Shown here piece after piece: positions 48,541 to 57,125 of a DNA stretch of 64,000 bases. Position numbers and translations under genes: made by a program. The stretch's first letter is position 1. The number at the start of each line of letters is the position of its first letter. Source of the DNA: QZLE01 sp033852075 (GTDB lineage: Bacteria > Pseudomonadota > Gammaproteobacteria > QZLD01); assembly GCA_033852075.1 (NCBI GenBank), contig JAWSVC010000020.1, positions 1 through 64,000 on the forward strand, in the 5' to 3' direction. A model generated the notes under the pieces. The model was given only the letters and a program-made list of their open reading frames with translations, was not told the DNA's origin and searched no databases.

Positions 48541-49182
48541 TTAGAACTGGTTCTGTTTTTTGAGCAAAACCACATCATTACCGTAAAAAACTAACTCTAA
48601 ATCAAAATTCTTAGCTAAATACTCAAAGGTATCTCTACTGTAAAAACAAATATGAGTCATATCATTTTTATAATGCCACTTAGAAAATGCATTTTTATCT
48701 ATGACCATCTTAGTCATAAAACCTAACCAACCGTTATCTTTAAGCATTTTAAGTAAATTTGGAATCACATTTTGAGGATGACAAATATGCTCTATCACTT
48801 CAGTAGCCGTAATAAAATCATATTGTTTTTTTAAAACTGACTTATCCTCAAAATAAAACGGATCATATAAGTCCATTTCATACCCAGATTCTATAAACAT
48901 TAGAGATAGTGCTGGTCCAGGCCCACACCCAAAATCCAATCCTTTTTTACCCTTTTCTATCCTCTGCTGCAAAGGTTCAACTAAACGCGATAGAAATTTA
49001 CGATACCCTGGATCGTTTACATCGTTTTTGTGCAGATCATACTCTGCCTTTTCCTGCTCAACATCCAACCAATACTTTGATGGAACAAACACAAGACCAC
49101 AACAACTACACCGCCAATACTCACGTCTATTATCTTCGTGATAAAACAAGACTCTCTCATCCTGACATAAAGGACATTTCAT
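48541..49182 (-). CDS. SAM-dependent methyltransferase with N-terminal zinc ribbon
   Basis: This 213-residue protein begins MKCPLCQDERV and has a second CSCCG pair at about 25-29, which form a zinc ribbon. A Rossmann methyltransferase domain follows, with motif I GLDFGCGPGPAL (about 81-92) and the post-motif TATEVIEHI. The substrate is unknown; proteins of this architecture often act on sugars or quinone-like small molecules. It stands alone, 44 bases from the next minus-strand gene. Confidence 0.8.
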   Translation of the reverse strand: MKCPLCQDERVLFYHEDNRREYWRCSCCGLVFVPSKYWLDVEQEKAEYDLHKNDVNDPGYRKFLSRLVEPLQQRIEKGKKGLDFGCGPGPALSLMFIESGYEMDLYDPFYFEDKSVLKKQYDFITATEVIEHICHPQNVIPNLLKMLKDNGWLGFMTKMVIDKNAFSKWHYKNDMTHICFYSRDTFEYLAKNFDLELVFYGNDVVLLKKQNQF

Positions 49183-49285
49183 TCACTTATTCCATAATTC
49201 AAAAAGATGATTTGATAATTTATCGAAATCTAGCTATAAATTCACCCTGAATAAACTTAAAGCCCAAAAAATTAAAGGAAGTAAA

Positions 49286-49771
49286 ATGCCATCGTTTGAT
49301 ATTGTTTCAGAAGTAGACATGCACGAAGCCACCAACGCAGTGGATCAAGCTAACCGAGAGCTTTCCACAAGATTTGATTTTAAGGGAATTGACGCATCAT
49401 TCTCTCTTAAAGATGGCATCATCACCCAAACCACAGACAGCGACTTTCAATTAAAACAGATGCTGGATATTCTTTTCTCAAAACTATCAAAGAGAGGGAT
49501 TGAATTAGCTAGCCTGGATATTGGAAATACTATTCCAACTGGCAAACAGGTAAAGCAAGAGCTAACCATAAAACAAGGGATCGATACTGATCTTGCCAAG
49601 AATATCGTTAAGCTTATCAAAGCACAGAAGTTAAAAGTACAAGCTGCAATTCAGGGAGAAAAAGTTCGTGTAACCGGCAAAAAACGCGATGACCTTCAGC
49701 AAACGATTCAATTTTTGAAATCTTCTGAAGAGATCAAACTGCCTTTACAGTTTGAGAATTTTAGAGACTAG
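49286..49771 (+). CDS. yajQ: YajQ-family nucleotide-binding protein
   Basis: This 161-residue protein matches YajQ end to end: MPSFDIVSEVDMHEATNAVD, STRFDFKGIDASF and the C-terminal FLKSSEEIKLPLQFENFRD. AAGGAAG lies 6 bases before the start. YajQ proteins bind cyclic di-GMP in Xanthomonas and Pseudomonas and act as effectors with a transcription factor, and also bind tRNA or other RNA in E. coli. Two diguanylate cyclases in this window give a possible supply of that signal. Confidence 0.93.
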   Translation: MPSFDIVSEVDMHEATNAVDQANRELSTRFDFKGIDASFSLKDGIITQTTDSDFQLKQMLDILFSKLSKRGIELASLDIGNTIPTGKQVKQELTIKQGIDTDLAKNIVKLIKAQKLKVQAAIQGEKVRVTGKKRDDLQQTIQFLKSSEEIKLPLQFENFRD

Positions 49772-49929
49772 CCGATAAGTATATTGAATGGCGGGCATTG
49801 CCAGCCAACATAGCAAACCATCGTCATTCAATGACTAAAACCACCGGCTATGCCGGTGTGAATAACAAGGGCATTGCCAAGTAAGCAGTAAATTGTAATA
49901 GAATGTATGCGAAAAGGCTGCTACGACAG

Positions 49930-50175
49930 CAAAAAAGGTCGTCATACCAGCCTTCGCCCACTGCTGTCCGGGGAAAGTAATTTAATAGAATCAAGATGGC
50001 TGAGCGTAGCCGAAGTCTCATTGATTCTATTAAATTTTTCTTGACCCTTCGGCTACGCTCAGGGAGCTTGAAAAATTTAAGTCTAAAATCACCAGCTTCA
50101 TTCCAGAACCTTGCTCAACATTGCTTTCCTAAGGTTCGCAATATTTTACCCGGACAGCAGTGGGCCTTCGCCGGG
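49930..50175 (+). repeat. Dispersed intergenic repeat, copy 2 (plus orientation)
   Basis: It holds CACTGCTGTCCGGGG, TTAATAGAATCAAGATGGC, the GAGCGTAGCCGAAG palindrome with its complement CTTCGGCTACGCTC about 35 bases on, and TTTAAGTCTAAA through AATATTTTACCC. It matches the reverse complement of 4685-5015. The rest of the 49772-50309 gap has a hairpin CACCGGC-TATG-GCCGGTG-like palindrome near 49841 and a repeated GGGCATTGCCA. Confidence 0.75.
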
Positions 50176-50309
50176 ATGACGGTTTCGTATTCGGAAATCG
50201 ATTAAATACGCCAGTCTTTATACAACCACCTATACCTTATCACCCATTAAAGAATCCTTCATTCTTGCCGATAAATATTCTGAGTGAGAAAAAATACAGG
50301 ATAATAGTG

Positions 50310-51287
50310 ATGGATAAGTTTCTATACCGCTGGACAATGATTTACTTTGTCTTAATGCTAGTGCCGGCAATCGTTCATGCTGAGATCGTAACTCGTGAAT
50401 ATAAAGCAACTTTTAGTCAATCAACATGGACTAGTTATTCATCAAAATACGCCTGCCATCTTTCCCAAAAAATACCTTTTTATGGAGAGTTTATTTTTAC
50501 TCACAGAGCCAATAACACAATGACTGCTGGCATCTGGGTAAATAATCCTCCACAAACTGAAGGCTATGCAAGATTATATTCCATGCCTGCAGAATGGAAA
50601 CCTATAACAACAAGCCTGGATCTTGGTCGAATACTAATTTCCCCATCACAACGCCCTTTTAGTTTCAAGCACCAAGCTTCAAGAAGGCTTATGAAGGAAC
50701 TCGAAATGGGAAATTCGCCAACAATTTTCTACGAAGATTGGCTAGATGCTATGGATGACGTAAAGATCACTGTTTCTCCAATTGGTTTTCGTGATGCCTT
50801 ACAGAAACACAATATATGTGTAAGCAAATTAGATCCAATGACTATTGAAGAAAAAACCAAAATAGTAACTGTAAAATCACTTACCCCAAGCTCATTAAAT
50901 AAAGATCCTATGATAAGCAATAAAGGGTTAAAGAATACTTTTTCAGATAAAGATGGCGAAACAACAGTCTATTTTGACACAGACATTTTCAATCTAACCA
51001 ATGATGCAAGAAGAACTCTCAATACATTGGTTGATTATTTAGACAATAACCCTGATTTTTCAGTTGTAGTTGTAACTGGTCATACCGATAATGTTGGAGG
51101 TGACGACTACAATATCGATCTTGGACAAAAAAGAGCTGACAAAGTACGGGATTATTTGGTCTCCAAAGGGGTTAAAAAGGAGATAATTCAAACAATCTCC
51201 GAAGGTGAGCATAGTCCAATTCGTACTAATAAAACTGCAGAAGGCAGATCTATAAACCGTAGAACCCATGTTCAACCCAGATCTTAA
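50310..51287 (+). CDS. MotY-like OmpA-domain envelope protein
   Basis: This 325-residue protein starts MDKFLYRWTMIYFVLMLVPA with the signal ending VHA. Its N-terminal half (about 26-170) has the MotY pattern: aromatic-Cys segment YACHLSQKIPFYGEFIF and a C-terminal Cys in KHNICVSKLDP. The second half (about 205-322) is an OmpA-like peptidoglycan-binding domain (VYFDTDIFNLTNDAR, VVVTGHTDNVGGDDYN, GRSINRRTHV). MotY forms the T-ring for sodium-driven flagellar motors. No other flagellar gene is in this window, so the MotY call rests on the domain layout alone. I use ATG 50310, behind AGGA. Confidence 0.65.
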   Translation: MDKFLYRWTMIYFVLMLVPAIVHAEIVTREYKATFSQSTWTSYSSKYACHLSQKIPFYGEFIFTHRANNTMTAGIWVNNPPQTEGYARLYSMPAEWKPITTSLDLGRILISPSQRPFSFKHQASRRLMKELEMGNSPTIFYEDWLDAMDDVKITVSPIGFRDALQKHNICVSKLDPMTIEEKTKIVTVKSLTPSSLNKDPMISNKGLKNTFSDKDGETTVYFDTDIFNLTNDARRTLNTLVDYLDNNPDFSVVVVTGHTDNVGGDDYNIDLGQKRADKVRDYLVSKGVKKEIIQTISEGEHSPIRTNKTAEGRSINRRTHVQPRS

Positions 51288-51472
51288 CCTTTTTCTCAAT
51301 TTAAATAACCAATAAGCAATTCCAGACAGTATACTTTATATAGTCAGGGATAAGCCTAACCCCTTATCTATGGTATTCAGTGACATAGTTAACAATAATC
51401 CACATCTCACTAAAATACTTGAAAATTTATCCTAGACTTATTAGATATGGATCAATCAATCTGGATATTTTG

Positions 51473-52945
51473 ATGGCAACACGAATAGTCGATAAAAGCG
51501 GGCTTTTGAACCTTGAACGCTGGGTAAATAGAATCGTTGAAAAAGAACTACCTGCTCTTGGCCATACCGTTGAATCACTATCTGGTATTATTTCAAGCAA
51601 AAAGGCAACGGCAAATGACCTTTCCAACATCATTCTTGCCGACCCAGGAATGACATCTACAATTCTAAGAGTTGCCAATAGCGCATATTACCGCACTTCA
51701 GAAGGTGAAATTACAACAGTAAGCCGTGCTGTTGTTTTATTAGGATTCGAAGCCATTCGCTGCCTAAGTATGTCTGTTTCGGTCATGGACAAACTCCTAA
51801 AGGGAGATATTAAACAACGACAATTAGAACTAATGGCTCAATCGATGTTTGCCGCCTCACAGGCAAAATCTTTGGCAATCAAAAAAAACTACCCAAATCC
51901 AGAAGAAATTTTTATCGCAACACTCCTGTATAATCTTGGAGAAATGACATTTTGGTGTTTTTCATCCCAAGAATCAGACAAATTAGACAAACTTCTTGCT
52001 GACCCTAACATCCCAAGAGCGATAGCAGAAAAAGAGGCTCTTGGCTTTAGGTTTTCTACATTAACCAAAGAACTATCACAACATTGGAACCTTGGAGATA
52101 CGGTTAGAGAGGCATTAATTTACAATGATGGTCGCGCAGGCTCCCCAGGAGCAAGAAATGTAGTTTTAAGTCACCAAATTGAATCTGCAATTAGACGCGG
52201 CTGGGATTCTCCGATATTAAACTGGGTATATAAAAGAACCTCTGATTTTGTTGAAGCGCCTGTTGAAGAAGTTGCCGAGCTTGTTGAAGACACTGCGGAA
52301 AAATCCCAAGAAACAGCTGACACAATGGGTATAGACCTAACCTGGCGAATTGCCCCACCGAAGACAAAAGAAGAATTTGAAGATATAAGACAAATCCATA
52401 TTGATACGTCAGAAAAGATCCAACCCCAACTTCAAGATCAAATCACATCTGAAATAGAAAAAATGATAGCTACAAAGCCAGATGTACAATTGATTTTACG
52501 AATGATTTTAGAAGGAATTCATCGCGGCGGAGCTATGGACAGAACAGTACTTGCCATTCTCACTCCTGCTAGAGATAGATTAAAAATAAGATTCCAGCTT
52601 GGCGATGAAAGTCATCAAATCTCAAATAAATTCCAATTTGATCTTAATAACTCCAGCTTTAGATTATTCCCATTTCTTATGCAACATTATAGAAAACCAG
52701 CATGGATCAACCCAAATACAGATGGAAAACTAAGAGATATGATTTCGCATGAAATATATAGTTTAGTTGGTCATAATGAATTTTTGATAGCTCCGTTGGT
52801 TTTAAGTGGAAAAGATATTGGTCTTATTATCAGCGACAGAGCAAACTCTAAGAGAAAAATTGACATGGATGCCTTTAATAGCTTTGCCTCATTCTCGCTT
52901 AAAGCCAATAAGTGCCTGGAAAAGATTAACGAATCCCCTGTATAA
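51473..52945 (+). CDS. HDOD-domain signalling protein
   Basis: This is a 490-residue soluble protein. The HDOD domain covers about residues 20-230: LSGIISSKKATANDLSNIIL, DPGMTSTILRVANSAYYR, VSRAVVLLGFEAIRCLSM. The remainder (about 330-480) may hold a GAF-like domain, since it ends with predicted alternating beta/helix segments (FLIAPLVLSGKDIGLIISDR). HDOD proteins act in stress or motility signalling and have no phosphohydrolase activity in most cases. I use ATG 51473. It lies downstream of the MotY-like gene in the same direction, 185 bases away. Confidence 0.8.
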   Translation: MATRIVDKSGLLNLERWVNRIVEKELPALGHTVESLSGIISSKKATANDLSNIILADPGMTSTILRVANSAYYRTSEGEITTVSRAVVLLGFEAIRCLSMSVSVMDKLLKGDIKQRQLELMAQSMFAASQAKSLAIKKNYPNPEEIFIATLLYNLGEMTFWCFSSQESDKLDKLLADPNIPRAIAEKEALGFRFSTLTKELSQHWNLGDTVREALIYNDGRAGSPGARNVVLSHQIESAIRRGWDSPILNWVYKRTSDFVEAPVEEVAELVEDTAEKSQETADTMGIDLTWRIAPPKTKEEFEDIRQIHIDTSEKIQPQLQDQITSEIEKMIATKPDVQLILRMILEGIHRGGAMDRTVLAILTPARDRLKIRFQLGDESHQISNKFQFDLNNSSFRLFPFLMQHYRKPAWINPNTDGKLRDMISHEIYSLVGHNEFLIAPLVLSGKDIGLIISDRANSKRKIDMDAFNSFASFSLKANKCLEKINESPV

Positions 52946-53013
52946 AATTGTATTTTACATTAATCCAAAACTTAAAATACACACACGATAACTTGTTAAT
53001 AGCAAGTAGAACT

Positions 53014-53047
53014 GTCCGGTTTTATAGCACGTGAATTGTCCGCTTTT
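53014..53047 (+). repeat. Solo ISNCY-type end repeat
   Basis: TGTCCGGTTTTATAGCAC and a second TGTCCGC are related to the 42059-42092 block. No transposase follows, so it is the scar of an excised or decayed copy. The rest of the gap 52946-53201 shows nothing else. Confidence 0.6.
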
Positions 53048-53201
53048 TTTGCGGGATATATAACTTTGTTTCTTATCAAAATTCCTTTGTTGGATTAATC
53101 CATTTAGTTGCAACCTATACGTTTTAGAACATTAAAGATAAAACAATTCACAAAGCCATAACAATAATGATTTAGATTACTTACGAATAAATGGAGAAAT
53201 T

Positions 53202-53232
53202 AAAAAAGGGTTGCTTAAAAAGCAACCCTTTT
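53202..53232 (-). terminator. Terminator of tRNA-Asn
   Basis: A 13-bp stem AAAAGGGTTGCTT / AAGCAACCCTTTT with a T-run on the minus strand lies 5 bases beyond the CCA end of the tRNA. Confidence 0.88.
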
Positions 53233-53237
53233 GAATT

Positions 53238-53313
<76 letters not shown>

Positions 53314-53382
53314 TCTGGAACGCGAGCTATAGTACTAAAAACCTAATTCGCGCTCAACAAAAAATTTCAAAAAATGTGAAAT

Positions 53383-54570
53383 TTATTTGTTTAGTGCCTT
53401 TTCGATGCGGTTGAGCGCCTCGATAAGATTGTCCATGCTGGTGGCGTATGACATCCTAAAATAGCCCTCAAGACCAAAGGCAGAACCTGGTACAATTGCC
53501 ACTTCTGCGTCTTCTAATAAGTAAGCTGCAAGGTCAAGATCATTGTTGATTCCTTCAAGAGAATCAATAGCTTCTCGTGCGCACACAAATGTATAGAAAG
53601 TACCATCTGACTCAATGCAGGAAAGGCCTTTAATGCTATTTACCTTGTTGTAAACAAAGTCATGACGCTCTTTAAAAGCCTTCAGCATTGGATCAATACA
53701 ACTTTGGTCTGCAGTAAGTGCGGTTACTGATGCAGCCTGACACATTGCTGCAGGATTTGACGTACTTTGCGACTGAATCTTCTTCATTGCGCCAATAATT
53801 GAAGCAGGACCGGCAATGTAACCAATCCTCCAACCAGTCATCGCATATGCTTTAGAAACACCATTTAAGACCATGGTGCGATCATAAAGATCTGGGCAAG
53901 ACATAAGGATGTTTGAAAAAGGTTCGTCCATCCACCATATCTTTTCATACATGTCATCAGTGGCAATTACTACTTGAGGATATTTCAAAAGCACTTGGCC
54001 TAACGCCGCTAACTCTGCCTTGGTGTAGGCAACGCCAGATGGGTTTGAAGGACTGTTGATAACAAAAAGTTTGGTTTTGTCAGTTATTGCTGCTTCAAGT
54101 TGTTTCGGAGTTATCTTATAGTTCTGATCTTTTCCAGCCTCTATGATAACAGGAATACCTCCTGCAAGCAGGCTCATGTCAGGGTAAGAAACCCAGTAAG
54201 GAGCTGGAATAATGACCTCATCACCATCATTTAAGATTGCTTGTGCTAGGTTATAGAATGTTTGCTTACCTCCAGATGAAACCATTACCTGACTCATTTC
54301 ATATTCAAGGCCATTATCATTTTTGAATTTTTCAATGATTGCCTTTTTTAGGTCAGGGGTTCCGTCGACAGGGGTGTATCGGGTTTGACCATTTTGGATA
54401 GCCTTGATACCGGCATCCTTTATGTGGTCGGGAGTATCAAAATCCGGCTCGCCAGCTCCAAGGCCAATAATGTTCTTGCCTTGAGCTTTAAGCTCAGCGG
54501 CTTTCGCAGTTATAGCAAGTGTTGGTGAAGGTTTAACTTGCTGTACACGGTCTGAAAGTTGGATAGTCAA
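53383..54570 (-). CDS. Aspartate-type aminotransferase (PLP, subgroup Ib)
   Basis: This 395-residue enzyme belongs to the aminotransferase class I/Ib family. It has GAGEPDFDTP, RYTPVDGTPDLKKAI, the pyridoxal phosphate-binding Lys near residue 240 in NGVSKAYAMTGWRIGY and Arg in GYFRMSYA. It would transfer an amino group between aspartate and 2-oxoglutarate and may also accept prephenate. The start is TTG at 54570, with GGAG 7 bases upstream, and alignment with MxIxLSDRVQ-starting relatives supports it. It is divergent from uvrB, with 48 bases between the starts. Confidence 0.88.
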   Translation of the reverse strand: MTIQLSDRVQQVKPSPTLAITAKAAELKAQGKNIIGLGAGEPDFDTPDHIKDAGIKAIQNGQTRYTPVDGTPDLKKAIIEKFKNDNGLEYEMSQVMVSSGGKQTFYNLAQAILNDGDEVIIPAPYWVSYPDMSLLAGGIPVIIEAGKDQNYKITPKQLEAAITDKTKLFVINSPSNPSGVAYTKAELAALGQVLLKYPQVVIATDDMYEKIWWMDEPFSNILMSCPDLYDRTMVLNGVSKAYAMTGWRIGYIAGPASIIGAMKKIQSQSTSNPAAMCQAASVTALTADQSCIDPMLKAFKERHDFVYNKVNSIKGLSCIESDGTFYTFVCAREAIDSLEGINNDLDLAAYLLEDAEVAIVPGSAFGLEGYFRMSYATSMDNLIEALNRIEKALNK

Positions 54571-54618
54571 TTAATTTCTCCATTTTTAGTTATGTCGCGG
54601 CAATGTTATCATATTTTT

Positions 54619-56625
54619 ATGAAAAAACAGTTTAATTTAGTTAGCAAATATTCACCTTCAGGTGACCAGCCACAAGCGATAAAGGATTTGGTTGAAGGTA
54701 TTAATGATGGACTTGGGTATCAGACTGTACTTGGTGTTACCGGTTCTGGTAAAACCTATACAATTGCTAATGTAATCAAAGAACTTCAGAGGCCGGCGCT
54801 GATACTTACACCAAACAAAACTTTGACTGCGCAATTTTATGGGGAGATGAAGGAATATTTTCCTGAAAATTCGGTTGAATACTTTGTTTCCTATTATGAT
54901 TATTATCAGCCAGAGGCATACGTCCCAGCTTCAGATACCTTTATTGATAAAGATTCGTCAGTCAACTCGCATATTGAGCAGATGCGTTTATCTGCAACCA
55001 AAGCCATACTGGAGAGGCAGGATACAATTATAGTTGCCTCAGTTTCATCAATTTATGGTCTTGGAGATCCTAAGCAGTATCTGAGCATGGTATTGCACTT
55101 AGTAAAAGGTGAGAGAATAGAGCATCGTCAAATTCTAAGACGTCTAGCAGAATTGCAATATACTCGCAATGATACATTTTTTGATCGCGCGACATTTAGA
55201 GTGCGTGGAGATGTTATTGATGTATTTCCGGCAGAATCAGAGAAAGAGGCAATTAGGATCGAACTGTTTGATGACGAGATAGAATCCCTTTCTTATTTTG
55301 ATCCATTAACGGGTGAGTTATTACGCAGAGTTTCCCGGTTAACCGTTTATCCTAAGACTCACTACGTAACACCAAGAGAAACGATACTTAATGCAATTGA
55401 AGATATTAAAGTAGAGCTTAAGCAGCGGTTGGAACAATTTTATGCAGATAATAGACTCGTAGAGGCTCAGCGTCTTGAGCAGCGGGTAATGTATGATATT
55501 GAGATGTTGAATGAGCTTGGCTATTGTTCAGGAGTAGAAAACTATTCTCGATATCTGTCTGGCAGAGCTTCTGGGGAGGCGCCGCCAACATTAATGGATT
55601 ATCTGCCTAAGGATGCCTTGATAATAATAGATGAATCCCATGTAACCGTACCGCAGATAGGTGCGATGTATAAAGGTGATCGTTCTCGTAAAGAAACATT
55701 GGTGCAGTATGGATTTCGTCTTCCGTCCGCCTTGGATAATCGACCTTTAAGATTTGACGAATTTGAAGGGATTGCGCCGCAGACCATTTATGTTTCTGCA
55801 ACTCCTGGAGATTATGAAAAAGATAAATCAGGGCAGATAGTCGAGTTAGTGGTGCGCCCTACAGGGTTGGTTGATCCTGCTATTGAGGTCAGGTCTGCAA
55901 CCACGCAGGTAGATGATCTTCTTTCCGAGATTAATAATACTGTCGTTAAACAAGAGCGGGTGTTGGTAACCACATTAACCAAAAAAATGTCTGAAGATCT
56001 TACTGATTATCTAATGGAGCATGATATTCGTGTTCGTTATCTGCACTCAGATATCGATACTGTTGAACGTATGGAGATCATTCGTGATCTTAGACTAGGC
56101 AATTTTGATGTTCTGGTTGGGATTAATCTATTGCGTGAAGGTTTGGATATTCCAGAGGTATCCCTAGTGGCAATTCTCGATGCTGATAAAGAAGGATTTT
56201 TGCGTTCAGAGAGATCTCTTATTCAAACTATTGGAAGATCAGCGCGAAATGCCAATGGGCGAGCAATACTTTATGCAGACGTCATAACGAAATCGATGCA
56301 AAAAGCGATAGATGAGACGAAAAGACGTCGTGAAAAACAAAATCATTACAATGAAAAGCATGGAATAACGCCGCAGACTATTCAAAAAGAAGTGCGTGAT
56401 ATTATGGAAAGTGGTGGTTATTACACTACTGATAAGAAGAAAAAGAAACGGAATAAGATTGCAGAGAAGCGGGCAGATTACTCGGATCTGGATCCGCATA
56501 AATTATCAATCAAGATTGATAAAATGGAAAAACAGATGTTTGAGCATGCGCAAAATCTTGAATTTGAGCAAGCAGCGAAGCTTAGAGATGAGATTGAAGA
56601 GCTAAGAACCCATTTCATTGTTTAA
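54619..56625 (+). CDS. uvrB: UvrABC excinuclease subunit B
   Basis: This 668-residue helicase-like protein has Walker A GVTGSGKT (residues about 39-46), the beta-hairpin YYDYYQPEAY at about 92-101, DESH box (IIIDESHVTVPQ), helicase motifs ATPGDYE and QTIGRSARN, and the C-terminal UVR domain that binds UvrC. I use ATG 54619 as it gives the family's MKKxFxLxSxYxPSGDQP start. It locates DNA damage with UvrA and positions UvrC for incision. It is followed by a dispersed repeat, not by an operon partner. Confidence 0.96.
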   Translation: MKKQFNLVSKYSPSGDQPQAIKDLVEGINDGLGYQTVLGVTGSGKTYTIANVIKELQRPALILTPNKTLTAQFYGEMKEYFPENSVEYFVSYYDYYQPEAYVPASDTFIDKDSSVNSHIEQMRLSATKAILERQDTIIVASVSSIYGLGDPKQYLSMVLHLVKGERIEHRQILRRLAELQYTRNDTFFDRATFRVRGDVIDVFPAESEKEAIRIELFDDEIESLSYFDPLTGELLRRVSRLTVYPKTHYVTPRETILNAIEDIKVELKQRLEQFYADNRLVEAQRLEQRVMYDIEMLNELGYCSGVENYSRYLSGRASGEAPPTLMDYLPKDALIIIDESHVTVPQIGAMYKGDRSRKETLVQYGFRLPSALDNRPLRFDEFEGIAPQTIYVSATPGDYEKDKSGQIVELVVRPTGLVDPAIEVRSATTQVDDLLSEINNTVVKQERVLVTTLTKKMSEDLTDYLMEHDIRVRYLHSDIDTVERMEIIRDLRLGNFDVLVGINLLREGLDIPEVSLVAILDADKEGFLRSERSLIQTIGRSARNANGRAILYADVITKSMQKAIDETKRRREKQNHYNEKHGITPQTIQKEVRDIMESGGYYTTDKKKKKRNKIAEKRADYSDLDPHKLSIKIDKMEKQMFEHAQNLEFEQAAKLRDEIEELRTHFIV

Positions 56626-56635
56626 GCCTAATAGA

Positions 56636-56855
56636 CCGTCATACCGGCGAAGGCCGGTATCCAGCAAACGAAAGTTTGCCGCACGAAGTGCGCCTGATTC
56701 AGAAATAGATTCCCGCGTTCGCGCACTGCTGTCCGGGGAGGTTAATACCGTTCGTGCTGAGCGCGAAGCAGTCGAAGTATGAAACGGTATTAATCAAAAG
56801 CTTACAAGCACCCTTCGACTGTTCGTACCTCACGCTCAGGATGAACGGGAATTTT
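56636..56855 (+). repeat. Dispersed intergenic repeat, copy 3 (diverged)
   Basis: It begins with a perfect dyad ATACCGGC-GAAG-GCCGGTAT and contains CGCACTGCTGTCCGGGGA, matching the 5' block of copy 2, then CTGAGCGCGAAGCAGTCGAAG and a later CCCTTCGACTG arm. The central part is divergent. The rest of the 56626-56988 gap has nothing else I can name. Confidence 0.65.
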
Positions 56856-56988
56856 AAGTTTTAAATGTCCCTACAAGCCCATATCTAACTCCAAATCCCT
56901 TGACACTCCAGCAATAATCAGTAAACTTCCCACTCCTTTTATTGAGATTGCCAAATAAATCTCTATAATTGCATGGATATGCAGATGC

Positions 56989-57063
56989 AGGCGCGTAGCT
57001 CAGTGGTAGAGCACTACCTTGACATGGTAGTGGTCGGTGGTTCAATCCCGCCCGCGCCTACCA
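56989..57063 (+). tRNA. tRNA-Val (GAC)
   Basis: A 75-base gene with encoded CCA. Acceptor AGGCGCG / CGCGCCT, anticodon stem CTACC / GGTAG around loop TTGACAT with anticodon GAC, and T-arm GGTTCAATCC. It lies 62 bases upstream of thrS with no terminator between, so it may be transcribed together with the thrS operon. Confidence 0.95.
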
Positions 57064-57125
57064 AATTTTAAACTAATACAAATTAAATACATGGCCACTC
57101 GTATAGGTCAGTAAGGATAAAATAC

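Noticed and set aside
48909..49250. A plus-strand ORF of 113 codons opposite the methyltransferase
   Set aside because: It is a shadow of a gene with clear motifs on the minus strand and has no ribosome site.
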